This document shows, piece by piece, positions 6,600 to 15,118 of a DNA stretch of 64,000 bases. The DNA comes from Nocardioides faecalis (GTDB lineage Bacteria; Actinomycetota; Actinomycetes; Propionibacteriales; Nocardioidaceae): the NCBI RefSeq assembly GCF_018388425.1, contig NZ_CP074406.1:2232001-2296000 (forward strand), read 5' to 3'. The notes below the pieces were generated by a model. The model did no database searches and had not been told where the DNA came from. It saw only the letters and a program-made list of their open reading frames with translations. The position numbers were made by a program, and so were the translations under genes. Position 1 is the stretch's first letter. Each line of letters starts with the position of its first letter.

Positions 6600-7268
6600 G
6601 TGCACGTCGTGATCATGGGATGTGGCCGCGTCGGCTCGACCCTGGCCCGGAGCCTCGAGGACCGTAACCACACGGTCTCCATCATCGACTCCGAACCAGA
6701 CTCCTTCCGGCGCCTGGGCCCGGGGTTCAACGGGGACAAGATCCCCGGCATCGGCTTCGACCAGGAGGTGCTGGAGAAGGCCGGGATCCGTCGGGCGGAC
6801 GCCTTCGCCGCCGTCTCCAGCGGTGACAACTCCAACATCATCGCCGCGCGGGTCGCCCGGGAGACCTTCGGCATCGCCCAGGTCGTCGCCCGCATCTACG
6901 ACCCCGGCCGCGCCGAGGTCTACCAGCGCCTCGGGATCACCACGGTGGCCACCGTCAAGTGGACCGCCGACCAGGTGCTGCGCCGCATCCTGCCCGCCGG
7001 TGCGGAGCCGGACTTCCGCGACCCCTCGGGCACCATCCGCGTCGAGCACGTGCTGACCCCCGAGAGCTGGGTCGGCGCCCGCGTCGGCCAGCTGCAGGAG
7101 GAGGGCCGGCTGCGGGTGGCGTGGATCGACCGTCTCGGCGAGGGGATGCTGCCCGACCGCGACAGCGTCATCCAGGAGGGCGACCTGCTCCACCTGGTGA
7201 CCCACGAGGCGCACGCGGACCACTCCTACCAGGTGCTCAACCACGGACCCGAACGACGGGGACAGTGA
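6600..7268 (+). CDS. ceoB: TrkA family potassium uptake regulator (CeoB)
   Basis: 222 residues from GTG 6600, the start picked because TAGCGT lies 7 nt before it; GTG 6591 is possible. An N-terminal RCK domain begins VHVVIMGCGRVGSTLARSL, with the GxGxxG dinucleotide loop and the acidic end of strand 2 (SIIDSEPD). A C-terminal RCK_C lobe follows (about 140-215: WVGARVGQLQEEGRLRVAWI). Such proteins bind NAD(H) or nucleotides on the cytosolic side of a K+ channel or transporter and gate it. The next gene is a paralogue 7 bp downstream, as in M. tuberculosis ceoB-ceoC, and the divergent gene encodes the likely transporter. Confidence 0.92.
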   Translation: MHVVIMGCGRVGSTLARSLEDRNHTVSIIDSEPDSFRRLGPGFNGDKIPGIGFDQEVLEKAGIRRADAFAAVSSGDNSNIIAARVARETFGIAQVVARIYDPGRAEVYQRLGITTVATVKWTADQVLRRILPAGAEPDFRDPSGTIRVEHVLTPESWVGARVGQLQEEGRLRVAWIDRLGEGMLPDRDSVIQEGDLLHLVTHEAHADHSYQVLNHGPERRGQ

Positions 7269-7275
7269 GGACGTC

Positions 7276-7971
7276 ATGAGGGTCGCCATCGCCGGAGCAG
7301 GTGCCGTGGGTCGCTCGATCGCTCGCGAGCTGATCGAGAACGGCCACGAGGTGCTGCTCATCGACAAGTCCCCCAGCGCGATCCGCCCCGAGCGGGTGCC
7401 GGACGCGGAGTGGCTGCTGGCCGACTCCTGCGAGCTCTCCTCGCTGGAGGAGGCGCGCCTGGACCGCTGCGACGTCGTCATCGCCGCCACCGGCGACGAC
7501 AAGGCCAACCTGGTCACGTCGCTGCTGGCCAAGACCGAGTTCGGTGTGCCGCGCACGGTGGGCCGGGTGAACCACCCGAACAACGAGTGGTTGTTCACCG
7601 AGGCGTGGGGGGTCGACGTCAACGTCTCGACCCCGCGGATCATGTCGGCGCTCGTCGAGGAGGCCGTCACCGTGGGTGACCTCGTCCGGCTGTTCACCTT
7701 CCGCCAGGGCAACGCCAACCTGGTGGAGATGACGATGCCGGCCGACTCGCCGTACGTGGGCAAGCCCTCGGGGCTGATCCCGCTGCCGGACAACTGTGCG
7801 CTGGTCACCATCCTGCGCGACGGGCAGGTGTACGTGCCGACAGCCGAGCAACCGGTGGAGTCCGGCGACGAGCTGCTGTTCGTGGTGCCCGCCGAGGCAG
7901 AGGACGAGCTCGAGCAGCTGCTCGCGCCCTCCACGCACCCTGCGAAGCCGCACCCCCCGAAGACGCACTGA
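7276..7971 (+). CDS. ceoC: TrkA family potassium uptake regulator (CeoC)
   Basis: 231 residues. MRVAIAGAGAVGRSIARELI gives the RCK_N GxGxxG loop, and VLLIDKSPSAI the acidic strand-2 end. RCK_C follows from about 140 (MPADSPYVGKPSGLIPLPDN). The last 15 residues are a low-complexity His/Pro/Lys tail. It is co-transcribed with the preceding paralogue; a heteromeric ring of the two is plausible. The gene is convergent with the next one, with only 26 bp between stops. Confidence 0.92.
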   Translation: MRVAIAGAGAVGRSIARELIENGHEVLLIDKSPSAIRPERVPDAEWLLADSCELSSLEEARLDRCDVVIAATGDDKANLVTSLLAKTEFGVPRTVGRVNHPNNEWLFTEAWGVDVNVSTPRIMSALVEEAVTVGDLVRLFTFRQGNANLVEMTMPADSPYVGKPSGLIPLPDNCALVTILRDGQVYVPTAEQPVESGDELLFVVPAEAEDELEQLLAPSTHPAKPHPPKTH

Positions 7972-7997
7972 GGCGCCGCCCAGGCGGCACGCACCGC

Positions 7998-8777
7998 TCA
8001 GGCGGGACGGGGCCCGGCGGGCTCCTCCGGGTCGGCCTCACGGGCGTCCAGGGCCTCCAGCGGGGTCGCGTTGCGCGCCAGCAGCCAGATCATCGCCGAC
8101 CACGAGCCGATCCGGAGCACCCAGCCCAGCCCGGTGCGCAGCACCAAGATCAGCACGACCGCGAAATCGGGGTCGATGACGTCGTTGCGCCCCAGCAGCC
8201 ACACCGGCCCTTGGAGCAGCACGCCGATCGCGCCGGGGGCCAGCATCACCCAGGTCAGCCGGCTGCACAGCCGCACCACCTGCCGGTCGTCGTGCCAGGC
8301 GGTGGGGTCGCCGGTGACGCCGCCGAGCATGAACCCGAGCATGGGCCAGCCCGCCAGGCAGCTGGCGCCCAGCACGATGGTGTAGCCGAGGCTGATCAAG
8401 ATCCCGGGCAGGAAGAACGCCAGCGCCTGGTCGCTCTCCGAGCCTCCCGAGCTCTCCGCCCAGCGCACGAACACCCAGCCGATGCCGATCCCGAAGATCG
8501 CGTTGAGCACGAACTGGGTGGTGCTGCGCTGCACGAGACGCAGCAGCAGCGCGGCGCCGGCGACCACGAGGCTCGCGACCAGCGCCCACTGCAGCTCCTT
8601 GGTGCTCAGCCACAGCACCGTGAACACGATGCCGGGCACCCCCGCCTCGAGCATGCCGCGCCGCCCGCCCAGGGCGGTGGCGAGCTGGTGGCGCACCAGC
8701 GCCTCGACGGTCTCGACCCCGACGGGTGCCGCCGCGGTGGGCTCGGTGGACTCGGTCGGGTCGGGGCGATCGCTCAC
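7998..8777 (-). CDS. DUF3159 integral membrane protein
   Basis: 259 residues. A negatively charged N-terminus (about 1-22) precedes five or six membrane helices (for example VPGIVFTVLWL, WALVASLVVAGAALLLRLVQ, VLILVLRTGLGWVLRIGSW). The block TQFVLNAIFGIGIGWVFVRW followed by SDQALAFFLPGILISLGYT is typical of the DUF3159 family, whose function is unknown. The start is GTG 8777, overlapping the TGA of the upstream OB-fold gene (GTGA), so the two are coupled. In M. tuberculosis the homologue is Rv2693c in the same position. Confidence 0.88.
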   Translation of the reverse strand: MSDRPDPTESTEPTAAAPVGVETVEALVRHQLATALGGRRGMLEAGVPGIVFTVLWLSTKELQWALVASLVVAGAALLLRLVQRSTTQFVLNAIFGIGIGWVFVRWAESSGGSESDQALAFFLPGILISLGYTIVLGASCLAGWPMLGFMLGGVTGDPTAWHDDRQVVRLCSRLTWVMLAPGAIGVLLQGPVWLLGRNDVIDPDFAVVLILVLRTGLGWVLRIGSWSAMIWLLARNATPLEALDAREADPEEPAGPRPA

Positions 8778-9133
8778 AGCAGCTCGTATCTGGGGTTGTA
8801 GAGCACCCGGACGCCGTCGTGCATGCCGATGCGTCCGGACACCTCGATGCCGCGGCCCGGGCCGATGCCGGCGATCCGCCGGCGTCCGAGCCAGATCACG
8901 GTGACGGTGCCGGTGCCGTCGTACAGCTCCGCCTCGAGGGCGGGGACGCCGCCGCGGGGACGGAGGGTGACGGTGCGCAGGGTCCCGCGCAGCCGGACCT
9001 TCTCGCGGTCGGGCGCCTCGGCGACCGTGACCACGCCGGCCCCGGTGTAGGTCTTGCGCAGGTCGCGCGCCTCGGCCTCCTCAGAGCTCGCCCACCGGCT
9101 GATCGTGCGCCGCAAGCGGCTCTTGGTCCCCAT
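8774..9133 (-). CDS. OB-fold nucleic-acid-binding domain protein
   Basis: 119 residues. After a basic N-terminus comes a short OB fold: VRLRGTLRTVTLRPRG, then LEAELYDGTGTVTVIWLGRR, then GRGIEVSGRIG. This arrangement is like the anticodon/ssDNA-binding OB domain found in RecG and DnaE. No enzyme domain is attached. It starts 3 bp after the DUF3710 stop and overlaps the DUF3159 start, so the three genes form a tight operon, as with Rv2694c in mycobacteria. Role unknown; binding of single-stranded nucleic acid is inferred. Confidence 0.85.
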   Translation of the reverse strand: MGTKSRLRRTISRWASSEEAEARDLRKTYTGAGVVTVAEAPDREKVRLRGTLRTVTLRPRGGVPALEAELYDGTGTVTVIWLGRRRIAGIGPGRGIEVSGRIGMHDGVRVLYNPRYELL

Positions 9134-9136
9134 GGC

Positions 9137-9778
9137 TCAGCTCTCGGGTGCTGCCTTCGGGCGCGCGCCCTCGGGCAGCGAGAGCGGCAGCTGCTCACCG
9201 ACCGGCATCGCGTGGTTGCCGCGGCGCACCGCGAGCCGGGCCACCGCGTCCTCCCACTCGCCCGCGTCCTCCGGCGAGCGCGCGGGCTCGCCCAGGTACG
9301 TCGCGCGCAGCAGCCAGCGGGGGCCGTTGATGCCGACCACCCGCGAGGTCTGCACCCCGGTGGTGCCGTCGGCGCGGGCGACCCGCACCTCGCACACCAG
9401 CTCGGTGCCGTAGGCACCCTCGCGCTCGGTGGCGGTGCCTCCGCGGCGGGCGGTGTCGGCCGCGATCTGGGGGCGGATCTCTGACCACAGGTCGCCGTTG
9501 CGAGGCGCGGCGAAGGCACGCAGCTCGACCGCTCCCTCGTCGTTGGCCAGCAGCACCGCCTTGACCTCGCCGGACGCCTCGTCGACCTGCATCCGCAGCT
9601 CGCGGTCCGCGACGGGCGCGATCAGCAGCGAGCCCAGGTCGACCCGGTCGACACCGTCGTCAGGCACGTCGTCGGCGTCGTACGGTCCACGCGGCGCCTC
9701 GGTCTCCGCGCCCTCCTCGGACGTGTCGATGGTCGAGCCATCGGCGACTGCGTCGGCAGCCTTGCGCCGCAACCTCAC
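9137..9778 (-). CDS. DUF3710 family protein
   Basis: 213 residues, soluble. The first ~50 residues are acidic and low in complexity. The core then begins 'RVDLGSLLIAPV' and contains 'ELRMQVDEASGEVKAVLLAN', 'AVELRAFAAPRNGDLWSEIR' and 'RWLLRATYLGEPA', typical of DUF3710. GTG 9778 is preceded by GAGGAG with good spacing, so unlike many neighbours this mRNA has a leader. It is first in the DUF3710-OB-DUF3159 operon, downstream of dut on the same strand (54 bp gap). Function unknown; homologue Rv2696c. Confidence 0.88.
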   Translation of the reverse strand: MRLRRKAADAVADGSTIDTSEEGAETEAPRGPYDADDVPDDGVDRVDLGSLLIAPVADRELRMQVDEASGEVKAVLLANDEGAVELRAFAAPRNGDLWSEIRPQIAADTARRGGTATEREGAYGTELVCEVRVARADGTTGVQTSRVVGINGPRWLLRATYLGEPARSPEDAGEWEDAVARLAVRRGNHAMPVGEQLPLSLPEGARPKAAPES

Positions 9779-9832
9779 TGTGAACTCCTCATCGGGGTGA
9801 TCGTCGGGGATCCGGGTGCGACCTTGACGTTC

Positions 9833-10345
9833 TCAGGCACCGAAGCCCCCGGTAGAACCGTAGCCGCCACTGCCACGCACGCTCTCGGGAAGGGCGTCCA
9901 CGGGCTCGAACCGGGCCCGCTCGACGCGCTGCACGACGAGCTGGGCGACCCGGTCCCCGCGCTTGAGCACGATCGGCTCAGCCGGGTCCAGGTTGATCAG
10001 CAGGACCTTGATCTCTCCCCGGTAGCCCGCATCCACGGTACCCGGGGTGTTCACGATCGACAGCCCGTGCCGCGCGGCGAGCCCGGAGCGTGGATGCACC
10101 AGCCCCACGTAGCCCAGCGGCAGCGCGATCGCGACCCCGGTCGGCACCAGGGCCCGCTCGCCGGGGGCGAGGGTCACGTCGACGGTGGTGAGCAGGTCCG
10201 CCCCGGCGTCGCCCGGGTGTGCGTAGGCGGGCATCGGCAGGTCCGGGTCGAGCCGGCGCACCGCCACCACCAGGTCCTCGGCCGCCGCGGGCGCCACCTC
10301 GCTGGTGGTGGGGTTGTTGCTGGGCACGTCGTGGTCGTTGGTCAC
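9833..10345 (-). CDS. dut: dUTP diphosphatase
   Basis: 170 residues; hydrolyses dUTP to dUMP and PPi, keeping uracil out of DNA and feeding dTMP synthesis. The five trimeric dUTPase motifs are visible: [10 protein letters not shown] (motif 1), [11 protein letters not shown] (2), [13 protein letters not shown] (3, with catalytic Asp), [10 protein letters not shown] (4), and the glycine-rich C-terminal [13 protein letters not shown] (5), which closes over the active site. A ~20-residue N-terminal extension precedes the core. GTG 10345 has TAGGGT 8 nt upstream, so it is probably leaderless. Divergent from DUF3093, as in mycobacteria (Rv2697c/Rv2698). Confidence 0.96.
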   Translation of the reverse strand: MTNDHDVPSNNPTTSEVAPAAAEDLVVAVRRLDPDLPMPAYAHPGDAGADLLTTVDVTLAPGERALVPTGVAIALPLGYVGLVHPRSGLAARHGLSIVNTPGTVDAGYRGEIKVLLINLDPAEPIVLKRGDRVAQLVVQRVERARFEPVDALPESVRGSGGYGSTGGFGA

Positions 10346-10353
10346 GGTCGACG

Positions 10354-10359
10354 ACCCTA
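10354..10359 (-). promoter_or_regulatory. -10 box of dut
   Basis: TAGGGT on the minus strand, 8 nt before the GTG start. Confidence 0.5.
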
Positions 10360-10397
10360 ACGATCGCGCCCTGGAGGCCGGATGGGATCATCGAGGC

Positions 10398-10907
10398 GTG
10401 AACACGACGGCGTCAGCGGGCTACCACGAGCGGCTTCGGGTGCCGCTGCGCTGGTGGGCGCAGGGCACCATGCTGATCGCCACCCTCTGGTTGACGCTGA
10501 TCGTGGCCCTGATCGGCAGCTCGGCGGCCTGGGTGGCGTGGGGGGCCACGGCAGCGGCGATGATCCTGCTCGCCGCCTTCCTGAGGATCTACGGCGACGC
10601 GAAGATCGTGGTGCGCGACGGCTGGTTCCGCGCCGGGCGGGCCTCGATCGAGCTGCGCCACGTCGGCACCGTCGAGGCCCTCGACGCCGAGCAGACCCGG
10701 CTGGTGTCGGGTCGCGACGCCGACGTGCGCGCCTACCTGCTGCTGCGCCCCTACCTGAAGAAGTCCGTGCGGGTGCAGATCACTGACCCGGCCGACCCGG
10801 CGCCGTACTGGTTGGTGAGCTCGCGACACCCCCAGGCCCTGGCGGACGCCCTGAGCGCCGCGGTCCGCGACACCGCCGGTCGGCGCCCGGAGCAGCCGAC
10901 CTCCTGA
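10398..10907 (+). CDS. DUF3093 membrane protein
   Basis: 169 residues from GTG 10398. YHERLRVPLRWWAQGTM leads into two membrane helices (LIATLWLTLIVALIG and WVAWGATAAAMILLAAFL). A soluble domain follows with YGDAKIVVRDGWFRAGRA and PYWLVSSRHPQALADAL, the pattern of DUF3093. A PH-like soluble domain facing the cytosol is likely. No convincing Shine-Dalgarno or TANNNT box was found at this start, so the start is less certain than the family call. Divergent from dut. Confidence 0.88.
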   Translation: MNTTASAGYHERLRVPLRWWAQGTMLIATLWLTLIVALIGSSAAWVAWGATAAAMILLAAFLRIYGDAKIVVRDGWFRAGRASIELRHVGTVEALDAEQTRLVSGRDADVRAYLLLRPYLKKSVRVQITDPADPAPYWLVSSRHPQALADALSAAVRDTAGRRPEQPTS

Positions 10908-10944
10908 TCGCGACCTGATCGCGACCTGATCGCGACCTGATCGC
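10904..10944. repeat. 11-bp tandem repeat
   Basis: 3.7 copies of CTGATCGCGAC, starting inside the DUF3093 stop codon and ending in the intergenic space. Each copy carries a GATC site. No function assigned. Confidence 0.9.
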
Positions 10945-11011
10945 ACGGGGGCGACCCCTGTCCGGAGCGCTGCGCGTCAGGAACCGGCGCAGGCCGGTGT
11001 GCGCGGCCCAG

Positions 11012-11017
11012 TAGGCT
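11012..11017 (+). promoter_or_regulatory. -10 box of DUF4235 gene
   Basis: TAGGCT, 7 nt before ATG 11025; predicts a leaderless mRNA. Confidence 0.6.
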
Positions 11018-11024
11018 CCCGGCC

Positions 11025-11309
11025 ATGGCAGAGGACAGCTCAAAGGCATGGTCGGTGCTCTCGGTGGTGGCAGCGCTCGGCGCGGCCGCCGTGGCCCGCA
11101 AGGGGATCGACACCGGCTGGAAGGTGGCCACCGGCAAGGAGCCGCCGGCGAACCCCGCCGACCCGGACGTGGCGTTGCGTGAGGCCGTCGCCTGGGCCGC
11201 GGTGAGCGGCACCCTGGTGGCCCTGGCCCGCATGTTCGCCCAGCGTCGCGCGGCGCGCTACTACGTACGCTCCACCGGCCACCTGCCCCCGCCGCTGCGC
11301 AAGAGCTGA
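11025..11309 (+). CDS. DUF4235 small membrane protein
   Basis: 94 residues with two membrane helices (SVLSVVAALGAAAVARKGID at about 10-29 and LREAVAWAAVSGTLVALARM at about 52-71). The linker 'GWKVATGKEPPANPADPDV' and the basic end 'AQRRAARYYVRSTGHLP' are typical of DUF4235. Members are small inner-membrane proteins of unknown role in actinobacteria. The gene stands alone on its strand and is closed by a strong terminator 21 bp downstream. Confidence 0.88.
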   Translation: MAEDSSKAWSVLSVVAALGAAAVARKGIDTGWKVATGKEPPANPADPDVALREAVAWAAVSGTLVALARMFAQRRAARYYVRSTGHLPPPLRKS

Positions 11310-11330
11310 GAAACCCCGCCAGACGCACGA

Positions 11331-11362
11331 GAGCCCGCCCGTCGAGAACGACGGGCGGGCTC
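11331..11362 (+). terminator. Rho-independent terminator after DUF4235
   Basis: Perfect 14-bp stem GAGCCCGCCCGTCG with loop AGAA, followed by TTCT. Confidence 0.9.
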
Positions 11363-11394
11363 TTCTCGTGCCGCTCACGAGCGACGCGCGGAGA

Positions 11395-11414
11395 CGGGAT
11401 TCCTAGGGATCCCG
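11395..11414. other. Near-perfect 20-bp palindrome
   Basis: CGGGATtCCTAGGgATCCCG, with one mismatched pair, between the terminator and the DUF4193 stop. It looks like a dimer-binding operator or a weak second terminator. The rest of 11363-11503 shows nothing recognisable. Confidence 0.4.
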
Positions 11415-11503
11415 CATACCTCACGTCGGGTAGATCACGCCGCTTCCTACAAATCGAGTAGGTCAGGCGGGTCTGTCACGCCGAACGACTCACTCCGAGC
11501 GGA

Positions 11504-11794
11504 TCAGGCGCAGTCGTGGCAGATCATGGCCTTGGGGTCCGCGAGCTGGCTGCGGTGGTGGACCAGGAAGCAGCTCATGCAGGTGAACTCGTCGTCCTGC
11601 TTGGGCTTGACCTCCACGGCCAGCTCCTCGTGGGACAGGTCCGCACCGGGGAGCTCGAAGGACTCCGCCGCCTCAGTCTCGTCCTCGTCGACCTTCCCGG
11701 AGTTCTTGTCGTGGCGGCGCGCCTTGAGCTCCTCGATGGACTCCTCAGACTGCTCGTCCTCGTTCTTGCGCGGTGCGTCGTAGTCGGTCGCCAT
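11504..11794 (-). CDS. DUF4193 zinc-ribbon-like protein
   Basis: 96 residues, strongly acidic. It starts MATDYDAPRKNEDEQSEESI and ends with two CxxC pairs, FTCMSCFLVHHRSQL and AMICHDCA, which should bind one Zn. This is the DUF4193 family found in nearly all actinobacteria (Rv2699c in M. tuberculosis, same neighbourhood). ATG 11794 follows GAGGGAAGAGAGA. Zinc-ribbon proteins of this size often bind RNA polymerase or ribosomes, but nothing here shows which. The 134 bp upstream presumably hold its promoter; no box is clear. Confidence 0.9.
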   Translation of the reverse strand: MATDYDAPRKNEDEQSEESIEELKARRHDKNSGKVDEDETEAAESFELPGADLSHEELAVEVKPKQDDEFTCMSCFLVHHRSQLADPKAMICHDCA

Positions 11795-11928
11795 GACGGT
11801 CTCTCTTCCCTCGTCGAGCCGGGCCAGCGCACTGGGGCGTGCGGGCTGGCGCGGCAGATTGTGCACCATCGCCCCCTCGATCGCGACAGCCGGGGCGATG
11901 CGAGTGGACAACGCTAGGCCGCCGATGG

Positions 11929-12747
11929 CTATTCCCGAAGCAGGCCTGCGCTGCGCACCGCTGCGAGCAGCTCGTCGAACCCGTGATCGGGGGCACACAG
12001 AACGGCTTCGCGGCCCGCGGCGCCCACGGTGAGCAGGGTGCGCGCACCCGCCGCACGGGCGATGAGGGCGCCGGCGGCGTGGTCCCACACGTGCACCCCC
12101 TCCTCGACGTAGCCGTCGAGGGAACCCGCCGCCACCCGGCACAGGTCCAGCGCGCACGACCCGGACCGACGGATGTCGCGGATCGCCGGCAGCAGCCGCG
12201 CCACGGCGGCGGCCTGCACGCTGCGCACCTCCTGGGTGTAGTTGAACCCGGTGGCGACGAGCCGGTGCGCCAGCGGCGCCGGCCCCCGGACCTGGATCAC
12301 GGCGCCACCGCGGGTCGCCCGGCCGCCGGTCGGCGACGTCGGGTCGAGGTGGGCGGCGTAGACGAGGTCGCGCTCCACGTCGAGCACGACGCCGGCGACG
12401 ACCTCGCCGTCGAGCTCGGCGGCGATCGAGACCGCGTGGTCACCGAGCCCGTAGAGGAAGTTCACGGTGCCGTCGATGGGGTCGACGATCCAGCGCACCC
12501 CGGTGGTGCCGGCCACGTCGTCCCCCTCCTCGCCGAGGATCGCGTCGTCGGGACGCACGGCGAGCAGGCGGGAGCGGATCAGCTCCTCGCACGCGCGGTC
12601 CGCCGCGGTGACCACGTCGATGTCGCTGGACTTGGTGGCCGCGACCGAGACCACCCCGGCGGCGTGCTCGCGCACCAGCGCACCGGCCTCCAGCGCCACG
12701 GCGCGGGCCAGGTCGACCAGCTCGGTGGGGGAAGGCCGCTCGCTCAC
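11929..12747 (-). CDS. suhB: Inositol monophosphatase family protein (SuhB-like)
   Basis: 272 residues. The Li+-sensitive, Mg2+-dependent phosphatase motifs are complete: the Glu motif ILGEEGDDV at about 94-102, the metal motif [15 protein letters not shown] at about 111-125, and the C-terminal [18 protein letters not shown]. It hydrolyses inositol-1-phosphate or a related sugar phosphate, which in actinobacteria feeds phosphatidylinositol and mycothiol. The start ATG overlaps the stop of hemH (ATGA), so the two are coupled. Matches Rv2701c in position. Confidence 0.93.
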   Translation of the reverse strand: MSERPSPTELVDLARAVALEAGALVREHAAGVVSVAATKSSDIDVVTAADRACEELIRSRLLAVRPDDAILGEEGDDVAGTTGVRWIVDPIDGTVNFLYGLGDHAVSIAAELDGEVVAGVVLDVERDLVYAAHLDPTSPTGGRATRGGAVIQVRGPAPLAHRLVATGFNYTQEVRSVQAAAVARLLPAIRDIRRSGSCALDLCRVAAGSLDGYVEEGVHVWDHAAGALIARAAGARTLLTVGAAGREAVLCAPDHGFDELLAAVRSAGLLRE

Positions 12748-13868
12748 TGCTGCAGCGCGTTCGCCGAGCCCTGCTCACGGCGCGGCAGGCAGCACCCCGT
12801 GGGGCAGCGGTCCGCCACGGGCGGCAGACTGCCGAGCGCGGGCCGCTCCACCGGCTCGCCGCGCTCGGCGGCGGCACGCTCGAGCACCAGCTCGCGCAGC
12901 GCGGCCACGAACGCCGGGTGGGTGCTCGCCGAGGCCGAGCGGCGAGCGGTGAGTCCGAGCCTCTCCGCCGTCGCCATCGCCTCGGTGTCCAGGTCGAAGG
13001 CGACCTCCATGTGGTCGGAGACGAACCCGACGGGGACCATGACGACCGCCTGGCGCCGGCCGGTGCGCTCCTGCTCGTCGGCCAGCTCGGCGAGCCGGTC
13101 GTTGACGTCAGGCTCCAGCCACGGCGTGCGCGGCGAGCCGGAGCGCGAGCAGAACACCAGCTCGCGCTCGTGTGCGACGCCGGTGGCCTCCTGCACCGCG
13201 TCCGCGACCACGCCCACGACGTCGAGGTGCTGGGCCAGGTAGGCGCCGCCGTCGGGACCGGACTCGTCGTTCATCGCGGTCGGGATCGAGTGGGTGACGA
13301 AGACCAGCCGGGCGTCGTCGCGCACCTCGGCCGGCAGGTCCGCGAGCGCGTCGAGGACCCCGTCGACGCTGGCCTGCACGAAGCCGGGGTGGTGGTAGTA
13401 GGCGCGGATCTTGTCCAGCCGCGGCGCGACGAGGCCGTCGGGGACGGCGGCGACAGCCGCCTCGAGGTTGTCGCGGTACTGCCGACAGCTCGACCACGAG
13501 GAGTACGCCGAGGTGACCAGGCAGGCGGCGCGTCGTACGCCGTCGCGGGCCATCTGGGCGACCACGTCGTCGAGGTAGGGGTCCCAGTTGCGGTTGCCCC
13601 AGTAGATCGGCAGGTCGATGCCGTGCGCCTCGAGGTCGGCGGAGAGCGCGGCGATGAGCGCGCGGTTCTGGTCGTTGATCGGCGAGCGGCCACCGAAGAG
13701 GTAGTAGTGCTCCCCCACCACCTCCAGCCGCTCCCGCGGGATGCCCCGCCCGCGGGTCACGTTCTCCAGGAACGGCACCACGTCCTCGGGCCGCTCGGGT
13801 CCCCCGAAGGAGACCAGCAGCACCGCGTCGTAGGGATCGGTCGGGCGGACGGTCTCCGGATTCGGCAC
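12744..13868 (-). CDS. hemH: Ferrochelatase / coproporphyrin ferrochelatase
   Basis: 374 residues from GTG 13868. It inserts Fe2+ into a porphyrin; actinobacteria use the coproporphyrin-dependent heme route. [18 protein letters not shown] is the classic start, GRSPINDQ the porphyrin-side loop, [15 protein letters not shown] the conserved centre, and [12 protein letters not shown] holds the metal-binding His. Actinobacterial members carry a [2Fe-2S] cluster; the cysteines here are in SSCRQY and RCPTGCC near the end. TACGAT 6 nt before GTG 13868 indicates a leaderless start. A frame opening further upstream (TTG 13895) is possible but would cover that box. Confidence 0.94.
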   Translation of the reverse strand: MPNPETVRPTDPYDAVLLVSFGGPERPEDVVPFLENVTRGRGIPRERLEVVGEHYYLFGGRSPINDQNRALIAALSADLEAHGIDLPIYWGNRNWDPYLDDVVAQMARDGVRRAACLVTSAYSSWSSCRQYRDNLEAAVAAVPDGLVAPRLDKIRAYYHHPGFVQASVDGVLDALADLPAEVRDDARLVFVTHSIPTAMNDESGPDGGAYLAQHLDVVGVVADAVQEATGVAHERELVFCSRSGSPRTPWLEPDVNDRLAELADEQERTGRRQAVVMVPVGFVSDHMEVAFDLDTEAMATAERLGLTARRSASASTHPAFVAALRELVLERAAAERGEPVERPALGSLPPVADRCPTGCCLPRREQGSANALQQ

Positions 13869-13874
13869 ACCACC

Positions 13875-13880
13875 ATCGTA
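13875..13880 (-). promoter_or_regulatory. -10 box of hemH
   Basis: TACGAT on the minus strand, 6 nt before the GTG start. Confidence 0.5.
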
Positions 13881-13900
13881 GGGAGGAAGATCCAACCGCC

Positions 13901-15118
13901 ATGCTCGACGCCTACCGCCGCATCTTCACCCCGGCCACCGCCCTGTTCTCGCTGACCGGGCTGGTCGCCCGGCTGCCCATCTCGATGGTCGGTCTGGGGA
14001 TCGTGCTGCTGGCCGAGCACACGACGGGGTCCTACGGGTTCGCCGGCGCGGTGTCCGCGGTGGCCGTCCTGTTCAACGCCCTCTTCGCCATCCCCCAAGG
14101 CAGGTTGCTCGACCGGCTGGGCCAGAGCCGGGTGCTGCCGGCCGTGATCAGCCTGTGGGGCGTCGCGCTCTCCCTCGGCATGCTGTCGCTGCACGAGGGG
14201 TGGCCCACGTGGACCACCTTCGTGCTCGCGGCGGTGGCGGGAGCCTCGCTGCCCTCGGTCGGCACGTGCGTGCGTGCCCGGTGGTCCTACACGCTCGCCG
14301 AGCGGCCCGAGCGGCTGCACACCGCGTTCTCCTTCGAGGCGGTCGCCGACGAGGCGGTCTTCCTCGTCGGTCCCATCGCGGTCACGTTGCTGGCCACCGC
14401 CGTGCACCCGCTGGCCGGTCTGGGCTTCGCCCTCGTCACCGGCGTGGTCGGGACGTTCGCGTTCGCCGCGCAGCGCCGTACCGAGCCTCCGGCCAACCCG
14501 CCACGCGAGGTCGGCTCCGTGCGCCCGCCGATGCCCTGGGGCGCGATCCTCCCGCTGACGGTCGTCTCCGCCGCCCTCGGCGTGCTGTTCGGCGCGGCCG
14601 AGGTGGTCACGGTGGCGTTCGCCGACGAGCAGGGGCAGAAGTCCGCGGCCGGGTTCCTGCTGGCGATCTGGGCGCTGGGCAGCCTGCTCGCCGGCATCGT
14701 CTCCGGAGCGGTGGCGTGGCGTCGCGGCCCTCTGGTGCGGCTGCGGATCGGCGCGCTGGGCATGCTGGTGGCGATGCTGCCGCTGAGCCTGGTGCCCTCG
14801 GTGCCCGTGATGGCCTTCGTGCTGCTGATCGGCGGGCTGGCCATCTCCCCCACCCTGATCGCGACGATGTCCCTGGCCGAGCAGGTGCTGCCGCCGACGC
14901 GGCTGACCGAGGGCATGGCCTTCATCCAGACCGGGCTCGCGGCCGGCATCGCGCCCGGTGCCGCGGTCGCGGGCCTGATCATCGACCACGCCGGCGCCTC
15001 CCCTGCCTACCTGGTCAGCGCCGCCGGCGGCATCCTGGTCCTCCTCGGCGCCCTGGCAGTGCGCCTACCCACTACGGTCACCCCGCATGAGCGACCCGCG
15101 ACCGCACACCTGGCGTAA
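13901..15118 (+). CDS. MFS transporter
   Basis: 405 residues with about twelve membrane helices and a central loop at about 185-205 ([16 protein letters not shown]). It begins [20 protein letters not shown] and has the loop-2/3 signature [13 protein letters not shown] (variant of GxLaDrxGrk). This resembles actinobacterial drug/sugar exporters of the YbfB/DHA kind. A GGGAGGA Shine-Dalgarno lies about 13 nt before the ATG. Divergent from hemH with 32 bp between starts. It overlaps the next gene by 32 bp. Substrate unknown. Confidence 0.9.
   Translation: MLDAYRRIFTPATALFSLTGLVARLPISMVGLGIVLLAEHTTGSYGFAGAVSAVAVLFNALFAIPQGRLLDRLGQSRVLPAVISLWGVALSLGMLSLHEGWPTWTTFVLAAVAGASLPSVGTCVRARWSYTLAERPERLHTAFSFEAVADEAVFLVGPIAVTLLATAVHPLAGLGFALVTGVVGTFAFAAQRRTEPPANPPREVGSVRPPMPWGAILPLTVVSAALGVLFGAAEVVTVAFADEQGQKSAAGFLLAIWALGSLLAGIVSGAVAWRRGPLVRLRIGALGMLVAMLPLSLVPSVPVMAFVLLIGGLAISPTLIATMSLAEQVLPPTRLTEGMAFIQTGLAAGIAPGAAVAGLIIDHAGASPAYLVSAAGGILVLLGALAVRLPTTVTPHERPATAHLA
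15073..15078 (+). promoter_or_regulatory. Internal -10 box for the oxidase gene
   Basis: TACGGT, 8 nt before ATG 15087, lying inside the end of the MFS gene. The oxidase can be transcribed on its own. Confidence 0.5.

Noticed and set aside
7975..7988. GCCGCC/GGCGGC hairpin between convergent ceoC and DUF3159
   Set aside because: Only five pairs remain once a 4-nt loop is allowed, and there is no T-run. Not counted as a terminator.
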